A model generated the notes under the pieces. It was not told where the DNA came from, made no database searches, and was given only the letters and a program-made list of their open reading frames with translations. From Pontibacter mangrovi (GTDB lineage: Bacteria; Bacteroidota; Bacteroidia; Cytophagales; Hymenobacteraceae), in assembly GCF_006385705.1 (NCBI RefSeq), contig NZ_VFRQ01000002.1, positions 62,001-126,000 on the forward strand: a stretch of 64,000 nucleotides of DNA, in the 5' to 3' direction. Positions 7,773 through 16,997 of this stretch are shown one piece after another. The stretch's first letter is position 1, and each line of letters opens with the position of its first letter. Made by a program: the position numbers and the translations under genes.

Positions 7773-9872
7773 GTGAGTAACTTCTTCAACACCAAAATAG
7801 AATTCCTGAAGGGCGTGGGGCCGATGCGGGCGGAGCTGTTGCAGAAAGAACTCAGCATCTTCACCTACGGCGACCTTATTCAGCACTACCCTTTCCGCTA
7901 TCTCGACCGCACGCAGTTTTACAAAGTGGCCGAGTTGGACGAGAGCATGCCCTACGTGCAGGTGCGCGGCCGCATCCGGGGCAAAGAAGTGATTGGCGAG
8001 GGCCGGAAACAGCGTCTGGCGGCTACGCTGGCGGACGAAAACGGCGATCAGTTGGAACTGGTTTGGTTTAAAGGCGTGAAATGGATGCAAAAAACGCTGA
8101 AGAACCATACTGACTACATCGTATTCGGCAAACCTACGGAGTTCAACGGCAGGTTCAGCATGGCCCACCCGGAGCTGGAGGAACTTGCCGAGGAGAAGCA
8201 GACTACTTCCTTTCTGCAGCCAGTCTACAACACCACCGAAAAGCTCAAGGCCCACCGCATCGACAGCAAAGTGATCAGCAAGATGATGGAGCACTTGCTG
8301 AAGGTGGCGCTGCCGCAGGTGCAGGAGTCGCTGTCGCCGGAGCTGATTGAGACCTATAAGCTGATGGACAAGCGCAGCGCCTATGCCAACATCCATTTTC
8401 CGGAAACGGCAGACAAGTATAACAAGGCGAAGTTCCGGCTCAAGTTCGAGGAGCTTTTTTACATACAGTTGCGCCTGTTCCGCCAGAAGGTGGTGCGCAA
8501 GGCTGACCTGAAGGGACAGATCTTTAGCCATGTGCCTACCCTCAACGAGTTCTACAAAAACCACATGACCTTCGACCTGACAGGCGCGCAGAAGCGGGTG
8601 GTGAAGGAAATTTATGGCGATCTGACGGCAGGAAAACAGATGAACCGCCTCCTGCAGGGCGATGTGGGCTCGGGCAAAACCATCGTGGCTTTTATCACCA
8701 TGCTGATCGCGGCAGATAACGGGGCGCAGTCGGTGCTGATGGCGCCAACCGAGATTCTGGCCGACCAGCATTACGTGGGCCTGAAAGCTTTTGCCGACCG
8801 CTTAGGTATAAATTTGGGCAAACTCACTGGCTCCACCAAAGCCAAAGACCGTAAGGTGCTGCACGAGCAACTACGCTCCGGCGAGATGAAGATGATTGTC
8901 GGCACGCACGCCTTGCTGGAGGACGTGGTGCAGTTCCAGAACCTGGGCTTGTGCATTGTGGATGAGCAGCACCGCTTTGGGGTGGAGCAGCGCTCGAAGC
9001 TGTGGCGCAAGAACCCGCGCATCATCCCGCACGTGCTCGTAATGACGGCCACGCCTATCCCCCGCACCCTGGCCATGACCCTATACGGCGACCTGGATGT
9101 GTCGGTGATTGACGAGCTACCGGCCGGCCGTAAGGAGATCGTGACCGTGCACCGCTTCGACTCGCATCGCCTGCGCGTGTTCCAGTTTGTGCGCGACCAA
9201 ATCAAGCTGGGCCGGCAAGTATACATCGTGTACCCGCTAATTGAGGAGTCGGAGCAGATGGAGAACTACAAGGACCTTATGGACGGCTTTGAGAGTGTGC
9301 AGCGGGCCTTTCCGGAGTATAAGGTAAGTATGGTGCACGGCAAAATGAAGCCGCAGGACAAGGACTACGAAATGCAGCGCTTCGTAAACCACGAGACGCA
9401 GATCATGGTGGCCACGACGGTGATTGAGGTAGGCGTAAACGTGCCGAATGCTTCGGTGATGATTATCGAGAGTGCTGAGCGCTTCGGCTTGTCGCAGTTG
9501 CACCAGCTGCGTGGGCGCGTGGGCCGTGGTGCTGAGCAGAGTTACTGCATCCTGATGACGGGCTACAAACTGAGCAAAGACAGTAAAACCAGATTGGAGA
9601 CGATGGTGCGCACGAACAACGGATTCGAAATCGCCGACATCGATCTGAAACTGCGCGGCCCCGGTGACCTGATGGGCACACAGCAAAGCGGCGTGCTGGA
9701 CCTGCTCATCGCCGACCTGTCCAAAGACGCGCCCATACTTCAGGAGGCCCGAGCCGCCGCCCAACGCGTGCTGCACCAGGACCCGCAGCTGGAGCAGCCG
9801 GAGCACACCAACATCCGCCGTCATATCCAATCGCTGAGCGCCAACACGGTAAACTGGAGCAGGATCAGTTAA
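7773..9872 (+). CDS. recG: ATP-dependent DNA helicase RecG
   Basis: Helicase that reverses stalled replication forks and moves branched DNA junctions. The N-terminal wedge/OB domain is followed by superfamily 2 motifs: Walker A GDVGSGKT, motif Ia MAPTEILADQH, Walker B DEQHRFGV, motif III TATPIPRTLA and the late QLRGRVGRG with the TRG-type C-terminal region. An in-frame ATG lies at 7713, but the 20 extra residues are unlike RecG and overlap the terminator-like hairpin and promoter. GTG at 7773 gives SNFFNTKIEFLKGVGP, the normal RecG start, and 699 residues, the usual length. Family assignment is secure; the start is a choice. Confidence 0.96.
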   Translation: MSNFFNTKIEFLKGVGPMRAELLQKELSIFTYGDLIQHYPFRYLDRTQFYKVAELDESMPYVQVRGRIRGKEVIGEGRKQRLAATLADENGDQLELVWFKGVKWMQKTLKNHTDYIVFGKPTEFNGRFSMAHPELEELAEEKQTTSFLQPVYNTTEKLKAHRIDSKVISKMMEHLLKVALPQVQESLSPELIETYKLMDKRSAYANIHFPETADKYNKAKFRLKFEELFYIQLRLFRQKVVRKADLKGQIFSHVPTLNEFYKNHMTFDLTGAQKRVVKEIYGDLTAGKQMNRLLQGDVGSGKTIVAFITMLIAADNGAQSVLMAPTEILADQHYVGLKAFADRLGINLGKLTGSTKAKDRKVLHEQLRSGEMKMIVGTHALLEDVVQFQNLGLCIVDEQHRFGVEQRSKLWRKNPRIIPHVLVMTATPIPRTLAMTLYGDLDVSVIDELPAGRKEIVTVHRFDSHRLRVFQFVRDQIKLGRQVYIVYPLIEESEQMENYKDLMDGFESVQRAFPEYKVSMVHGKMKPQDKDYEMQRFVNHETQIMVATTVIEVGVNVPNASVMIIESAERFGLSQLHQLRGRVGRGAEQSYCILMTGYKLSKDSKTRLETMVRTNNGFEIADIDLKLRGPGDLMGTQQSGVLDLLIADLSKDAPILQEARAAAQRVLHQDPQLEQPEHTNIRRHIQSLSANTVNWSRIS

Positions 9873-10060
9873 GGTAGAAAGTAAAAAGTTGGGGCAGTTT
9901 ATACTTTGGTTCCACGCGAAACAATAGCTGCGGGTGAATATTGTGGCTGGTTATACTTTGAGTGGTAAAATTTATTATATTAATAGCACAGTTGCGTTTA
10001 TCATCCTACCGTTGATTGGCTAAATGCGATACACTAACGAGCTCTTATTCCAAAAAATGA

Positions 10061-10962
10061 ATGAAACTAGAAGAACTAAAAGACAAACTTGCCACTAATG
10101 GGCTTGCTAGGTACTTTGACAAATTAAATCCTCTTTTACGGAATACAATCAGGCTCTACCAAACTGCAACTGACGAAAATCTAATAGAAATCGGACAGAC
10201 TAAAATAGGTGGGCGGCCAGACTTACCTCCGAACATCAGTTGGGCAACAGAAACTAACAAGGTTGTAACAACTGAAAAAAGTTTCTAATCTTTCGCAGTA
10301 AAAAAGAGGAAACGGTTACTAAGCCATTATCATTTATTGCTCAGATAAATCTTTCACAGGTAACTCAATTTGATACTGAAAACCTACTTCCAAATAAAGG
10401 AATCTTATACTTCTTTTATTCTGCAGAACAGGAAGCTTGGGGTTTCGACTTTCATGACCGAAACAAGTTTCAAGTTCTTTACTTTGACGGAAACACGAAT
10501 GATCTAATAAGAGCTGACTATCCCAAGAATATGCCTGAAGGCTCTAAGTTTAAGGCTTGTTCAGTGTCAATTCAACAGGAGATAAGTTTGCCTTCATATG
10601 AACATGAAGTGTATAATGATTTTACAGAGGAAGAAAGCGATAAGTTCTGGGAAGAAATATATAATGACGAAAACATCAATAAACTTTTAGGTTATGCGGA
10701 CACTATTCAAAACGATATGGAATTAGAGTGCGAGCTTGTAACCAATGGGCTTTATTGCGGCGACCCTTCAGGTTATAATGATCCCAGAGCAAAAGCACTT
10801 GCACCGAACGCAGCGAATTGGCGACTGCTCTTGCAGATTGATAGTAATGAAGCAAACGAAATGATGTGGGGCGATTGTGGTAGACTTTATTTTTGGATTA
10901 AGAAGAATGACTTAGCTAATAAGCAGTTTAATAATTCTTGGTTCATTTTACAATACAGCTAA
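10061..10962 (+). pseudogene. DUF1963 (YwqG-like) gene with one frameshift
   Basis: Two reading frames together encode one DUF1963 protein of about 300 residues. Frame 1 (10061-10288) carries the N-terminus with GQTKIGGRPDLPPNISW. Frame 2, open from 10276 to 10962, continues with KPLSFIAQINLSQV, GILYFFY and the C-terminal GDCGRLYFWIKKNDL, the family's order of motifs. The shift falls in the six-A run at about 10275-10280; one extra A would join the frames. The gene is visibly more AT-rich than its neighbours, suggesting acquisition. It could be a true pseudogene, a sequencing error in the homopolymer, or slippage. DUF1963 function is not known. Confidence 0.8.
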
Positions 10963-11099
10963 TATTTCTGAGAAGATCAACGACTCGCAAAGTTTAAGTT
11001 AAGCCTTTGTTGTACTTCACGCCCCTGCTACACAAGCACCCTATACTACAACAAACACCCAAAGCCTCCGTTTTACCTCTACCAAAACCCATATCACCC

Positions 11100-12551
11100 G
11101 TGAAAAAGCTTTCCATACTTTTTATACTTCTGTGCCTGCTTTGCCAGCCGCAGGCTATACTTGCCCAGTCCAAAACAAGGGCAGCTGTGGACTTTAACTA
11201 CCAGCCCAACCCGGAGGCAGACCACTACAACCAGCGTTTGCCGCACAAGTCCATACCGGTGGGGCAGAACGAGTTTATACTTCTACAGCGCCAGGCCAAT
11301 GGCAAGTATGCTGTAGAGAAGTATAACGCAGACCTGCAGAAGCAATGGGCGGCGGAGATACTGATGGCTGCAGGCGAGGAAGTGGACAACTTTACAGCCA
11401 GCCAGGAGGCGGCGCTGGTGGTAACGCACCGCAAAGAGGGCCAGAACCAGCTGCTGCAGGGGCACCGCATCAACCTGAAAAACGGACAGCTGGAGAAGCC
11501 GGTGCAGCTGCTGCAGGCTCCGGCCAAAGGTCGCAGGGCAGGTGTGGCTGTGTCTGCCGACGGATCGCAGGTGCTGGCCTACCGCTTCCATACCGATAAC
11601 AGCTTTAACATCCTCCAGATCAGCGGCACGCTGTACAACGATGCTCTGCAGAAACAGCAGGAAGTGAAGTATAACCTGAGCGATTTGCGCGGCATCCTGA
11701 CGGCTGATATTAAGATTGGCAACGGCGGCGAGCAGTACGTGAACCTGATCTCGGACCAGATGAACCGCCTGAGCGTGCGCCAGTACAAGCCGGGCAGCAA
11801 AGAAGTAAAGGTGATGTCGGTGCTGGTGGGCGGCGTGTTTGGCGGCAAGAAAGTATACATCCGCGACACACGTTTCGAGCTGATGCCGGACGGGCAAATG
11901 TATGGCGCCGTGCTGACGGCCGACGAGAAGAGCGGCGGCTACTACAGCCTGAAAGCCGTGAAGTATGATTTTGAGCAGGAGGACATGCGCTTCGCAGAAG
12001 AGTATAAATTTACGCCGGACTATGTGCAGCAGGTAAACGCGCTGGATAAGGCCAACAAAAGCAATAAGCTGCAGGACATCTACCTGACCGACCTGATCCT
12101 GACGCCGGAGAAGCAGCTGCTTATACTTGCCGAGAAAAAGTATACCGAGGGCGGCGAGGGTGCGCCATACTTTGCCAAAGAGCTACACCTGTTCGCCTAC
12201 GACGAGTATATGATCTTCGACTGGAATTCGGTGCTGATGAAACAGCAGCAGGCGCCGGCCTCCGAGGGTTTTAGCGGCATTTCCTACAGCTCCTACCTCA
12301 GCGGCAATACCCTGAACCTGCTCACGCTGGAAGAGCTCAACGGAAAGTATGATTTATACCTGCGCCAGATAAACACTAACAGCGGCAGCGCCTCCGCCCC
12401 ACAGGGCCTGCGCCTCAACATCCCGAAAGACGGAAAGCCTGCTTACGTGAAGGATTATACCACCTGGCTGGCTGATAAAGACATAGTAACCGTACTGCGC
12501 AGCGGCAAGAAAGCCGACAAATTGCAGCTGAGCCGCATCGAGGTAAGATAG
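11100..12551 (+). CDS. Secreted protein of unknown function
   Basis: A 483-residue protein that I do not recognise. GTG at 11100 gives a clean signal peptide (VKKLSILFILLCLLCQPQAILAQ), cut after residue 22 or so; the in-frame ATG at 11007 would put 31 unlikely residues before it. The mature part is rich in beta-like segments with alternating hydrophobics and repeated phrases such as LTADEKSGGYYSLKAVKYDF and LILTPEKQLLILAEKKY, which could form a propeller, but no motif proves this. No catalytic residues or transmembrane segment are seen. It converges on the glycosyltransferase gene with no base between the two stop codons. Confidence 0.7.
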   Translation: MKKLSILFILLCLLCQPQAILAQSKTRAAVDFNYQPNPEADHYNQRLPHKSIPVGQNEFILLQRQANGKYAVEKYNADLQKQWAAEILMAAGEEVDNFTASQEAALVVTHRKEGQNQLLQGHRINLKNGQLEKPVQLLQAPAKGRRAGVAVSADGSQVLAYRFHTDNSFNILQISGTLYNDALQKQQEVKYNLSDLRGILTADIKIGNGGEQYVNLISDQMNRLSVRQYKPGSKEVKVMSVLVGGVFGGKKVYIRDTRFELMPDGQMYGAVLTADEKSGGYYSLKAVKYDFEQEDMRFAEEYKFTPDYVQQVNALDKANKSNKLQDIYLTDLILTPEKQLLILAEKKYTEGGEGAPYFAKELHLFAYDEYMIFDWNSVLMKQQQAPASEGFSGISYSSYLSGNTLNLLTLEELNGKYDLYLRQINTNSGSASAPQGLRLNIPKDGKPAYVKDYTTWLADKDIVTVLRSGKKADKLQLSRIEVR

Positions 12552-13280
12552 TTACAGCTTTAACTGCTGCAGAAAGCGAGGCCGCCGTGCTTCGCTTTTT
12601 TGCTTTACGCGCATACTTCGGGTAAAAGAGGTAAGCTGCAGCAGCATGTGCGAAAAGCCTACATAATTCACAATATCCACGTACATTTTAAACTCTTTGC
12701 GGGAGCCATCCAGCACGCCCAGCTTATCCACTTTGTAGGTGTTCATGGCCGACCACGGCATCCAGCGCACCACTTTTTTGTGGCGCAGCATGTAGCGGTT
12801 GATGGCCACCTCCAGCTGGTAGCACTTCAGCTTTTGGTTCAGCACCTGCCGCAGGTCCTCGGTTTTCAGGATACGCTCTCCGGATAAAAGCACATCGCTG
12901 CGATACCACTTCACAAACCACGGCGAATTGATGCGGCGCATGATGATCATATCCACAGAAGTATAGATTTGATACGCTTGCAGGGCGGCCTCCAACTCAT
13001 ACTTCCGCAGGTCCTGCAGGTCAGCGTCCATCATCAGCAGCACCTCGTGCCGCACAAACTGCAGGCCAAACTTTATAGCGGCCGTTTTACCCACGTTCTG
13101 CGCCAGCCGCACGACCTCTACCGCGGGCCAGTGCTGCTGTATAAAATCTGCCGTTCCGTCTGCAGAGCCATCATCCACACAAATAACCTGCGAGATATGG
13201 GCTGCGCCAGCAACTATATGCAGCACCCCGTCAATGCGCTCGCGCTCATTAAAACACGGTATAAGGCAGGTCACTCCCAT
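12552..13280 (-). CDS. Family 2 glycosyltransferase
   Basis: A 242-residue GT-A fold glycosyltransferase. The N-terminus MGVTCLIPCFNERER, the nucleotide-sugar-binding DDGS (36-39) and the metal-binding DADLQD (85-90) are diagnostic of GT2 enzymes of the polyprenol-phosphate glycosyltransferase type. There is no C-terminal membrane helix, so it is probably soluble or peripheral. Donor and acceptor cannot be predicted. It stands alone on the minus strand, converging without a gap on the secreted-protein gene. Confidence 0.88.
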   Translation of the reverse strand: MGVTCLIPCFNERERIDGVLHIVAGAAHISQVICVDDGSADGTADFIQQHWPAVEVVRLAQNVGKTAAIKFGLQFVRHEVLLMMDADLQDLRKYELEAALQAYQIYTSVDMIIMRRINSPWFVKWYRSDVLLSGERILKTEDLRQVLNQKLKCYQLEVAINRYMLRHKKVVRWMPWSAMNTYKVDKLGVLDGSRKEFKMYVDIVNYVGFSHMLLQLTSFTRSMRVKQKSEARRPRFLQQLKL

Positions 13281-13427
13281 AGCATAACAAACTATTACAA
13301 AGCCAATTACCTATTACGCAAAATCGGCAGGTGCTTTTGCCGCTGATGCCAAAAATTACGTGAGTGGAGTTATACTAGGATCCCTTGAATAATGCGATGG
13401 GTTGCTTCCACAGTTTGCTAACAGCCT

Positions 13428-13461
13428 AAAAACCACCTCTAGCCCCTCCAAGGAGGGGAAT
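13428..13461. repeat. CCCACCCCTGGCCCC repeat, copy
   Basis: Reads aaaaaccacctctagcccct then ccaaggaggggaatg. The core CCCCTCCAAGGAGGGG is a 16-base near-perfect palindrome identical to that in both arms at 63685-63761. Confidence 0.7.
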
Positions 13462-13547
13462 GCGCCTGTAGATTTTAAAAGATACTGCGCACGAACTAAC
13501 TGATAGTGGTATTTTACTTTCATACTTGATAGGGGCATAAAAGCAAG

Positions 13548-13576
13548 AAAGGCTGCTACCTGGGGTAACAGCCTTT
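13548..13576 (-). terminator. Terminator of the fadE transcript
   Basis: Thirteen-base stem aaaggctgctacc/ggtaacagccttt with one mismatch, 24 bases after the fadE stop. On the minus strand it is followed by a T-rich stretch (TTCTTGCTTTT). Confidence 0.75.
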
Positions 13577-13599
13577 TCCTAACTATAAATGGTCAGAAA

Positions 13600-15396
13600 T
13601 TAGTATACGTACTCATTTGCCTCTATCAGGGCGGCAGCTATGCGGCGGCGCGCCTCTTTGGTGTTGTAGAGGTCTTTCTTGGTGAAGCGCTTCAGGCCCA
13701 TGAACAGCAGGCGCTGCTCATCACCCTCCGCCATAGCGGCGATAGCCTCTTTACCGGCTTTAAAGGCAGTGTCCACGGCATCATTCACGGTCACGCGCAC
13801 AATGTCGATCTGGTTGGCAACGGCCTCCTCGCCTTTCTGGCCCACCAGCTTCTCCACGCGCAGCAGCGTAGATTCCGCCACGTAGGTTTTGATAGCCATG
13901 TCAGCGATGTTCATCAGGATCTCCTGCTCTTTCGCCAGCGAGTTCATGTACTTCTGCACCGCTGTGCCCGCTGTCATCAGAATCGCTTTCTTCAGGTTTT
14001 TGATTGCCTTGTGCTCCGCAGAGAACAGCGTCTCCTCCTCTGTGTTGAAATCCGGAATGGCCATCAGCTCCTGCTGCACCGCCTGTGCCGGGCCCATCAA
14101 ATCCAGCTCGCCTTTCAGGGCTTTCTTCAGGATCATGTCCACGGTCAGCATGCGGTTGATCTCGTTCGTACCCTCAAAGATGCGGTTGATGCGGGAGTCG
14201 CGGTAGGCGCGGTCCATTGGGTAGTCAGCGGAGAAGCCGTAGCCACCGTAGATCTGCACGCCCTCGTCCACCACGTAATCCAGCACCTCGGAGCCTTCTA
14301 CTTTCAGCATAGCGGCCTCCACGGCAAACTCGCGGGCGGCGCCCAGCAGCGCCTCGTTTTCGTGGGCACCGTTGGCCATCAGTTCCTGCTCCTTGCGGTA
14401 AATATCCATACCGCAGCGGTACAACGCCGACTCAATACCATAAATGCGAATAGCTTGCTCCGCCAGTTTATACCTGATAGCGCCGAACTTAGAGATTGGC
14501 AGCTTGAACTGGTGACGCTCGTTGGCATACTTTACCGACAGGTCTGCTACTTTTTTAGCAGCGCCCAAGGTAGCAGCACCCAGTTTAATACGGCCGATGT
14601 TCAGGATGTTGAAGGCGATGAGGTGGCCTTTGCCGATCTCACCCAGCACGTTCTCCTTGGGCACCTGGCAATCTTCGAAGAACACCTGGCGGGTAGAAGA
14701 GCCCTTGATACCCATCTTGTGCTCCTCGTTGCCCAGGCTCAGGCCCGGATAATCTTTCTCCACGATAAAGCCCGTGAACTTGTCGCCGTCTACCTGCGCG
14801 AACACCACAAATACATCGGCAAAACCGGCGTTTGTGATCCACATCTTCTGGCCGTTCAGGATATAATGTGTGCCTGCCTCGTTCAGCTCGGCCTTCGTTT
14901 TAGCCGCCAAGGCATCCGATCCAGATCCCGGTTCCGTCAAACAGTAAGCCGACATCCACTCCCCGTTTACCAGCTTCGGGATATACTTGTTCTTCTGCTC
15001 CTCGGTGCCAAAGTATAAAATAGGCAGCGTACCGATACCCGTGTGCGCCGCAAAGGCAACCGGGAACGAGTGGCCACCGCCTACCGACTCGGTTACCAGC
15101 AGCGAGGTGTTGAAGTCCATGTTCAGGCCACCATATTGCTCCGGAATAGACACCGCGAACAAGCCCAGCTCGCCGGCTTTTTTCATCAGGCCCTCCATCA
15201 GGCCTTCTTCGTGGTTGTCGAGGCGGTCCAGCAGCGGGTACACCTCCTCGCGCACAAAATCGCGACAGGTCTGCGCCATCATGCGCTGCTCCTCGTTAAA
15301 CTCGGCAGGTATAAACACATCCTGCGGATTGGTTTCTTTTATCAGGAACTCCCCGCCCTGGATCGTGGCGGCTTGTTTATCGGTTACATTTTCCAT
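13600..15396 (-). CDS. fadE: Acyl-CoA dehydrogenase
   Basis: FAD-dependent enzyme that makes the first double bond in fatty acyl-CoA beta-oxidation. It has the usual N-terminal helical domain, the middle beta domain (AYCLTEPGSGSDALA, about 150-165; MWITNAGFADVFVVF) and the C-terminal helical domain with YGGYGFSADYPMDRAYRD and the catalytic glutamate in RIFEGTNEIN. At 598 residues it is about 200 longer than a simple medium-chain enzyme, with an extra C-terminal helical domain as in Bacillus FadE. It is last in the minus-strand order marR-fadN-fadA-(four-helix gene)-fadE. The family is certain; chain-length preference is unknown. Confidence 0.95.
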   Translation of the reverse strand: MENVTDKQAATIQGGEFLIKETNPQDVFIPAEFNEEQRMMAQTCRDFVREEVYPLLDRLDNHEEGLMEGLMKKAGELGLFAVSIPEQYGGLNMDFNTSLLVTESVGGGHSFPVAFAAHTGIGTLPILYFGTEEQKNKYIPKLVNGEWMSAYCLTEPGSGSDALAAKTKAELNEAGTHYILNGQKMWITNAGFADVFVVFAQVDGDKFTGFIVEKDYPGLSLGNEEHKMGIKGSSTRQVFFEDCQVPKENVLGEIGKGHLIAFNILNIGRIKLGAATLGAAKKVADLSVKYANERHQFKLPISKFGAIRYKLAEQAIRIYGIESALYRCGMDIYRKEQELMANGAHENEALLGAAREFAVEAAMLKVEGSEVLDYVVDEGVQIYGGYGFSADYPMDRAYRDSRINRIFEGTNEINRMLTVDMILKKALKGELDLMGPAQAVQQELMAIPDFNTEEETLFSAEHKAIKNLKKAILMTAGTAVQKYMNSLAKEQEILMNIADMAIKTYVAESTLLRVEKLVGQKGEEAVANQIDIVRVTVNDAVDTAFKAGKEAIAAMAEGDEQRLLFMGLKRFTKKDLYNTKEARRRIAAALIEANEYVY

Positions 15397-15403
15397 ATCG
15401 GTA

Positions 15404-15806
15404 AGATTTTAGATACTAGACATTAGATTTTTTACTCACTGTTTTTTTAAAACTATTTATCATTTTTTGAATCTGCTCTAGTTGACTCAAAAGCTGTTTA
15501 AGTTGCGCCTCTTTTACTAGTCCGAAAGAGTTAGCGAGGATTAGTTGTGTTTCTAACTCAAATGCAGAACCTAAAGCAATGCTTAAAAACTGGCTGAATT
15601 CTTTTGATGAACTTCTGCCAGCACCTTCAGCTATATTTGATGGTATTGAAACAGCTGCACGATTGATTTGAGATGTAAGTCCATACTTTTCGTTTCCCGG
15701 AAATGCAGCTGTCGTTTCATAGACAACTTTTGCTAGTTCCATAGAGCGCTGCCAAATCTTTAAATCCTTAAAGTTGTGCATGAAGTATGTCTAACATCTA
15801 AAATCT
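15404..15806. mobile_element. Four-helix-bundle gene unit bounded by 20-bp inverted repeats
   Basis: Left end 15404-15423 (agattttagatactagacat) and right end 15787-15806, read on the minus strand (agattttagatgttagacat), match at 18 of 20 bases. The 403-base unit contains only the four-helix-bundle gene and sits 7 bases before the fadE start codon and 12 bases after the fadA stop. The inner gene is AT-richer than its neighbours. This looks like a mobile or passively mobilised unit, but no transposase or target duplication is visible. Confidence 0.55.
15416..15781 (-). CDS. Four-helix-bundle protein (23S rRNA intervening-sequence family)
   Basis: A 121-residue helical protein beginning MHNFKDLKIWQRSMELA, the highly conserved opening of the S23/four-helix-bundle family, with NIAEGAGRSSSKEFSQFL (about 53-70), the family's most recognisable motif. 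Members are encoded in intervening sequences of 23S rRNA and also as stand-alone genes; related Avd proteins assist diversity-generating retroelements. The function of stand-alone copies is unknown. No reverse transcriptase or variable repeat lies nearby. The gene is AT-rich compared with its neighbours and its stop codon lies within the left inverted repeat, supporting acquisition. Confidence 0.9.
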   Translation of the reverse strand: MHNFKDLKIWQRSMELAKVVYETTAAFPGNEKYGLTSQINRAAVSIPSNIAEGAGRSSSKEFSQFLSIALGSAFELETQLILANSFGLVKEAQLKQLLSQLEQIQKMINSFKKTVSKKSNV

Positions 15807-15818
15807 ACTATCTAGCAT

Positions 15819-16997
15819 CTATTTGAGCAGTTCAAACACGCCGGCTACACCCTGGCCACCGCCCACGCAGGCGGTAACGAGGCCGTGCTTGCCGCCGGTG
15901 CGGCGCAGGTCGCTGAAAAGCTGTACCGATAGCTTGGTGCCTGTGCAACCCAGCGGGTGACCGAGTGCAATGGCGCCGCCATTGATGTTCAGCTTGTCCG
16001 GGTCAAAATCGAGGTGGCGCATCACGGCGATGGACTGTGCCGCAAAAGCCTCGTTCATCTCGATCAGGTCGATGTCGTTCAGCGTCATACCAGCCTGCTT
16101 CAGCGCCTTCGGCACTGCCGCGATCGGGCCCATACCCATGATGCGCGGGTCTACGCCGCCGGTGCCATAGCTGATCAGGCGCGCAATCGGCTCTAGGTTC
16201 AGCTCTTTCACCATGCGCTCGCTCATCACAATCACAAAGGCTGCGCCATCGGAGGTTTGGGAAGAGTTACCGGCCGTCACTGAGCCGCCTGCCGCAAACA
16301 CCGGCTTCAGGCGCGCCAGCGCCTCCATCGAGGTGTCGGCGCGTGGGCCTTCGTCAGTGTCTACCACATAGCTGCGGGTCTTCTTTTTGCCGTTCTCGTC
16401 CAGGTACGTTTCCTCCACGGTTACCGGCACAATCTGGTCTTTAAAATAGCCGTTTTGGATAGCATTGATTGCCTTTTGATGCGATTTCAGCGCAAACTCA
16501 TCCTGGTCTTCACGTGAAACATTGTAATCGTTGGCCACCGCCTCTGCCGTCAGGCCCATGCTCAGGTACCAGTCCGGGTTTTCCCGCGCTATTTTATAGT
16601 TCGGTGCTGTCTTCCAGCCGGCCGTCGGTACCATTGACATCGATTCGGTGCCCCCGGCCACGATGCAGTCGGCCATACCTGCCGAAATACGGTTAGCGGC
16701 AATGGCAATGGTCTCCAGGCCGGAGCCGCAGTAGCGGTTCACCGTCATGCCACTTACCGACATCGGCAAAGCCAAAAGCGAGATCATGCGCCCGATCTGC
16801 AGGCCCTGCTCCGCCTCCGGCACGGCGTTACCCACAATCAGGTCGTCCACGCGCTCCGGGTCCAGGGCAGGCACAGAGGCCATTAAGTGTTTGATGACGT
16901 CAGCGGCCAGGTCATCGGGTCTGGTGAACCGGAACCCGCCACGGCCCGCTTTCCCCACGGCGCTACGAAATCCGGCTACGATATATGCATTGTTCAT
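15819..16997 (-). CDS. fadA: Acetyl-CoA C-acyltransferase (3-ketoacyl-CoA thiolase)
   Basis: Catalyses the last step of beta-oxidation, cleaving 3-ketoacyl-CoA with CoA. The 392 residues are full length. The nucleophile is the cysteine in NRYCGSGLETIA (about residue 93), the histidine lies in NGGAIALGHPLGCTG and the second catalytic cysteine in VTACVGGGQG near the C-terminus. It lies between the bifunctional fadN-type gene and fadE. A 362-base palindrome-rich spacer separates it from fadN, so it may be transcribed partly apart from it. Family is certain; degradative rather than biosynthetic use follows from context. Confidence 0.96.
   Translation of the reverse strand: MNNAYIVAGFRSAVGKAGRGGFRFTRPDDLAADVIKHLMASVPALDPERVDDLIVGNAVPEAEQGLQIGRMISLLALPMSVSGMTVNRYCGSGLETIAIAANRISAGMADCIVAGGTESMSMVPTAGWKTAPNYKIARENPDWYLSMGLTAEAVANDYNVSREDQDEFALKSHQKAINAIQNGYFKDQIVPVTVEETYLDENGKKKTRSYVVDTDEGPRADTSMEALARLKPVFAAGGSVTAGNSSQTSDGAAFVIVMSERMVKELNLEPIARLISYGTGGVDPRIMGMGPIAAVPKALKQAGMTLNDIDLIEMNEAFAAQSIAVMRHLDFDPDKLNINGGAIALGHPLGCTGTKLSVQLFSDLRRTGGKHGLVTACVGGGQGVAGVFELLK

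Larger units (their letters stand above)
13281..13599. other. Spacer between fadE and the glycosyltransferase gene
   Basis: The 319 bases contain a dispersed repeat (13428-13461) and the terminator of the beta-oxidation group (13548-13576). A short minus-strand frame at 13356-13538 reads through the repeat and is not credible as a gene. No promoter for the glycosyltransferase gene was recognised. Confidence 0.5.

Noticed and set aside
9950-10060. Possible integron-type attC or other recombination site before the DUF1963 gene
   Set aside because: The CCGTTGATTGGC and CTAACGAGC words are suggestive, but paired core sites with proper symmetry were not found and no integrase is present.
13356-13538. 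60-residue minus-strand frame in the spacer next to fadE
   Set aside because: It includes the dispersed CCCCTCC palindrome and has no coding character.
14011-15018. 335-residue plus-strand frame opposite fadE
   Set aside because: Shadow of fadE, which has all family motifs on the other strand.
15416-15781. Diversity-generating retroelement accessory protein (Avd)
   Set aside because: The four-helix protein is related to Avd, but no reverse transcriptase, template repeat or variable repeat lies near.
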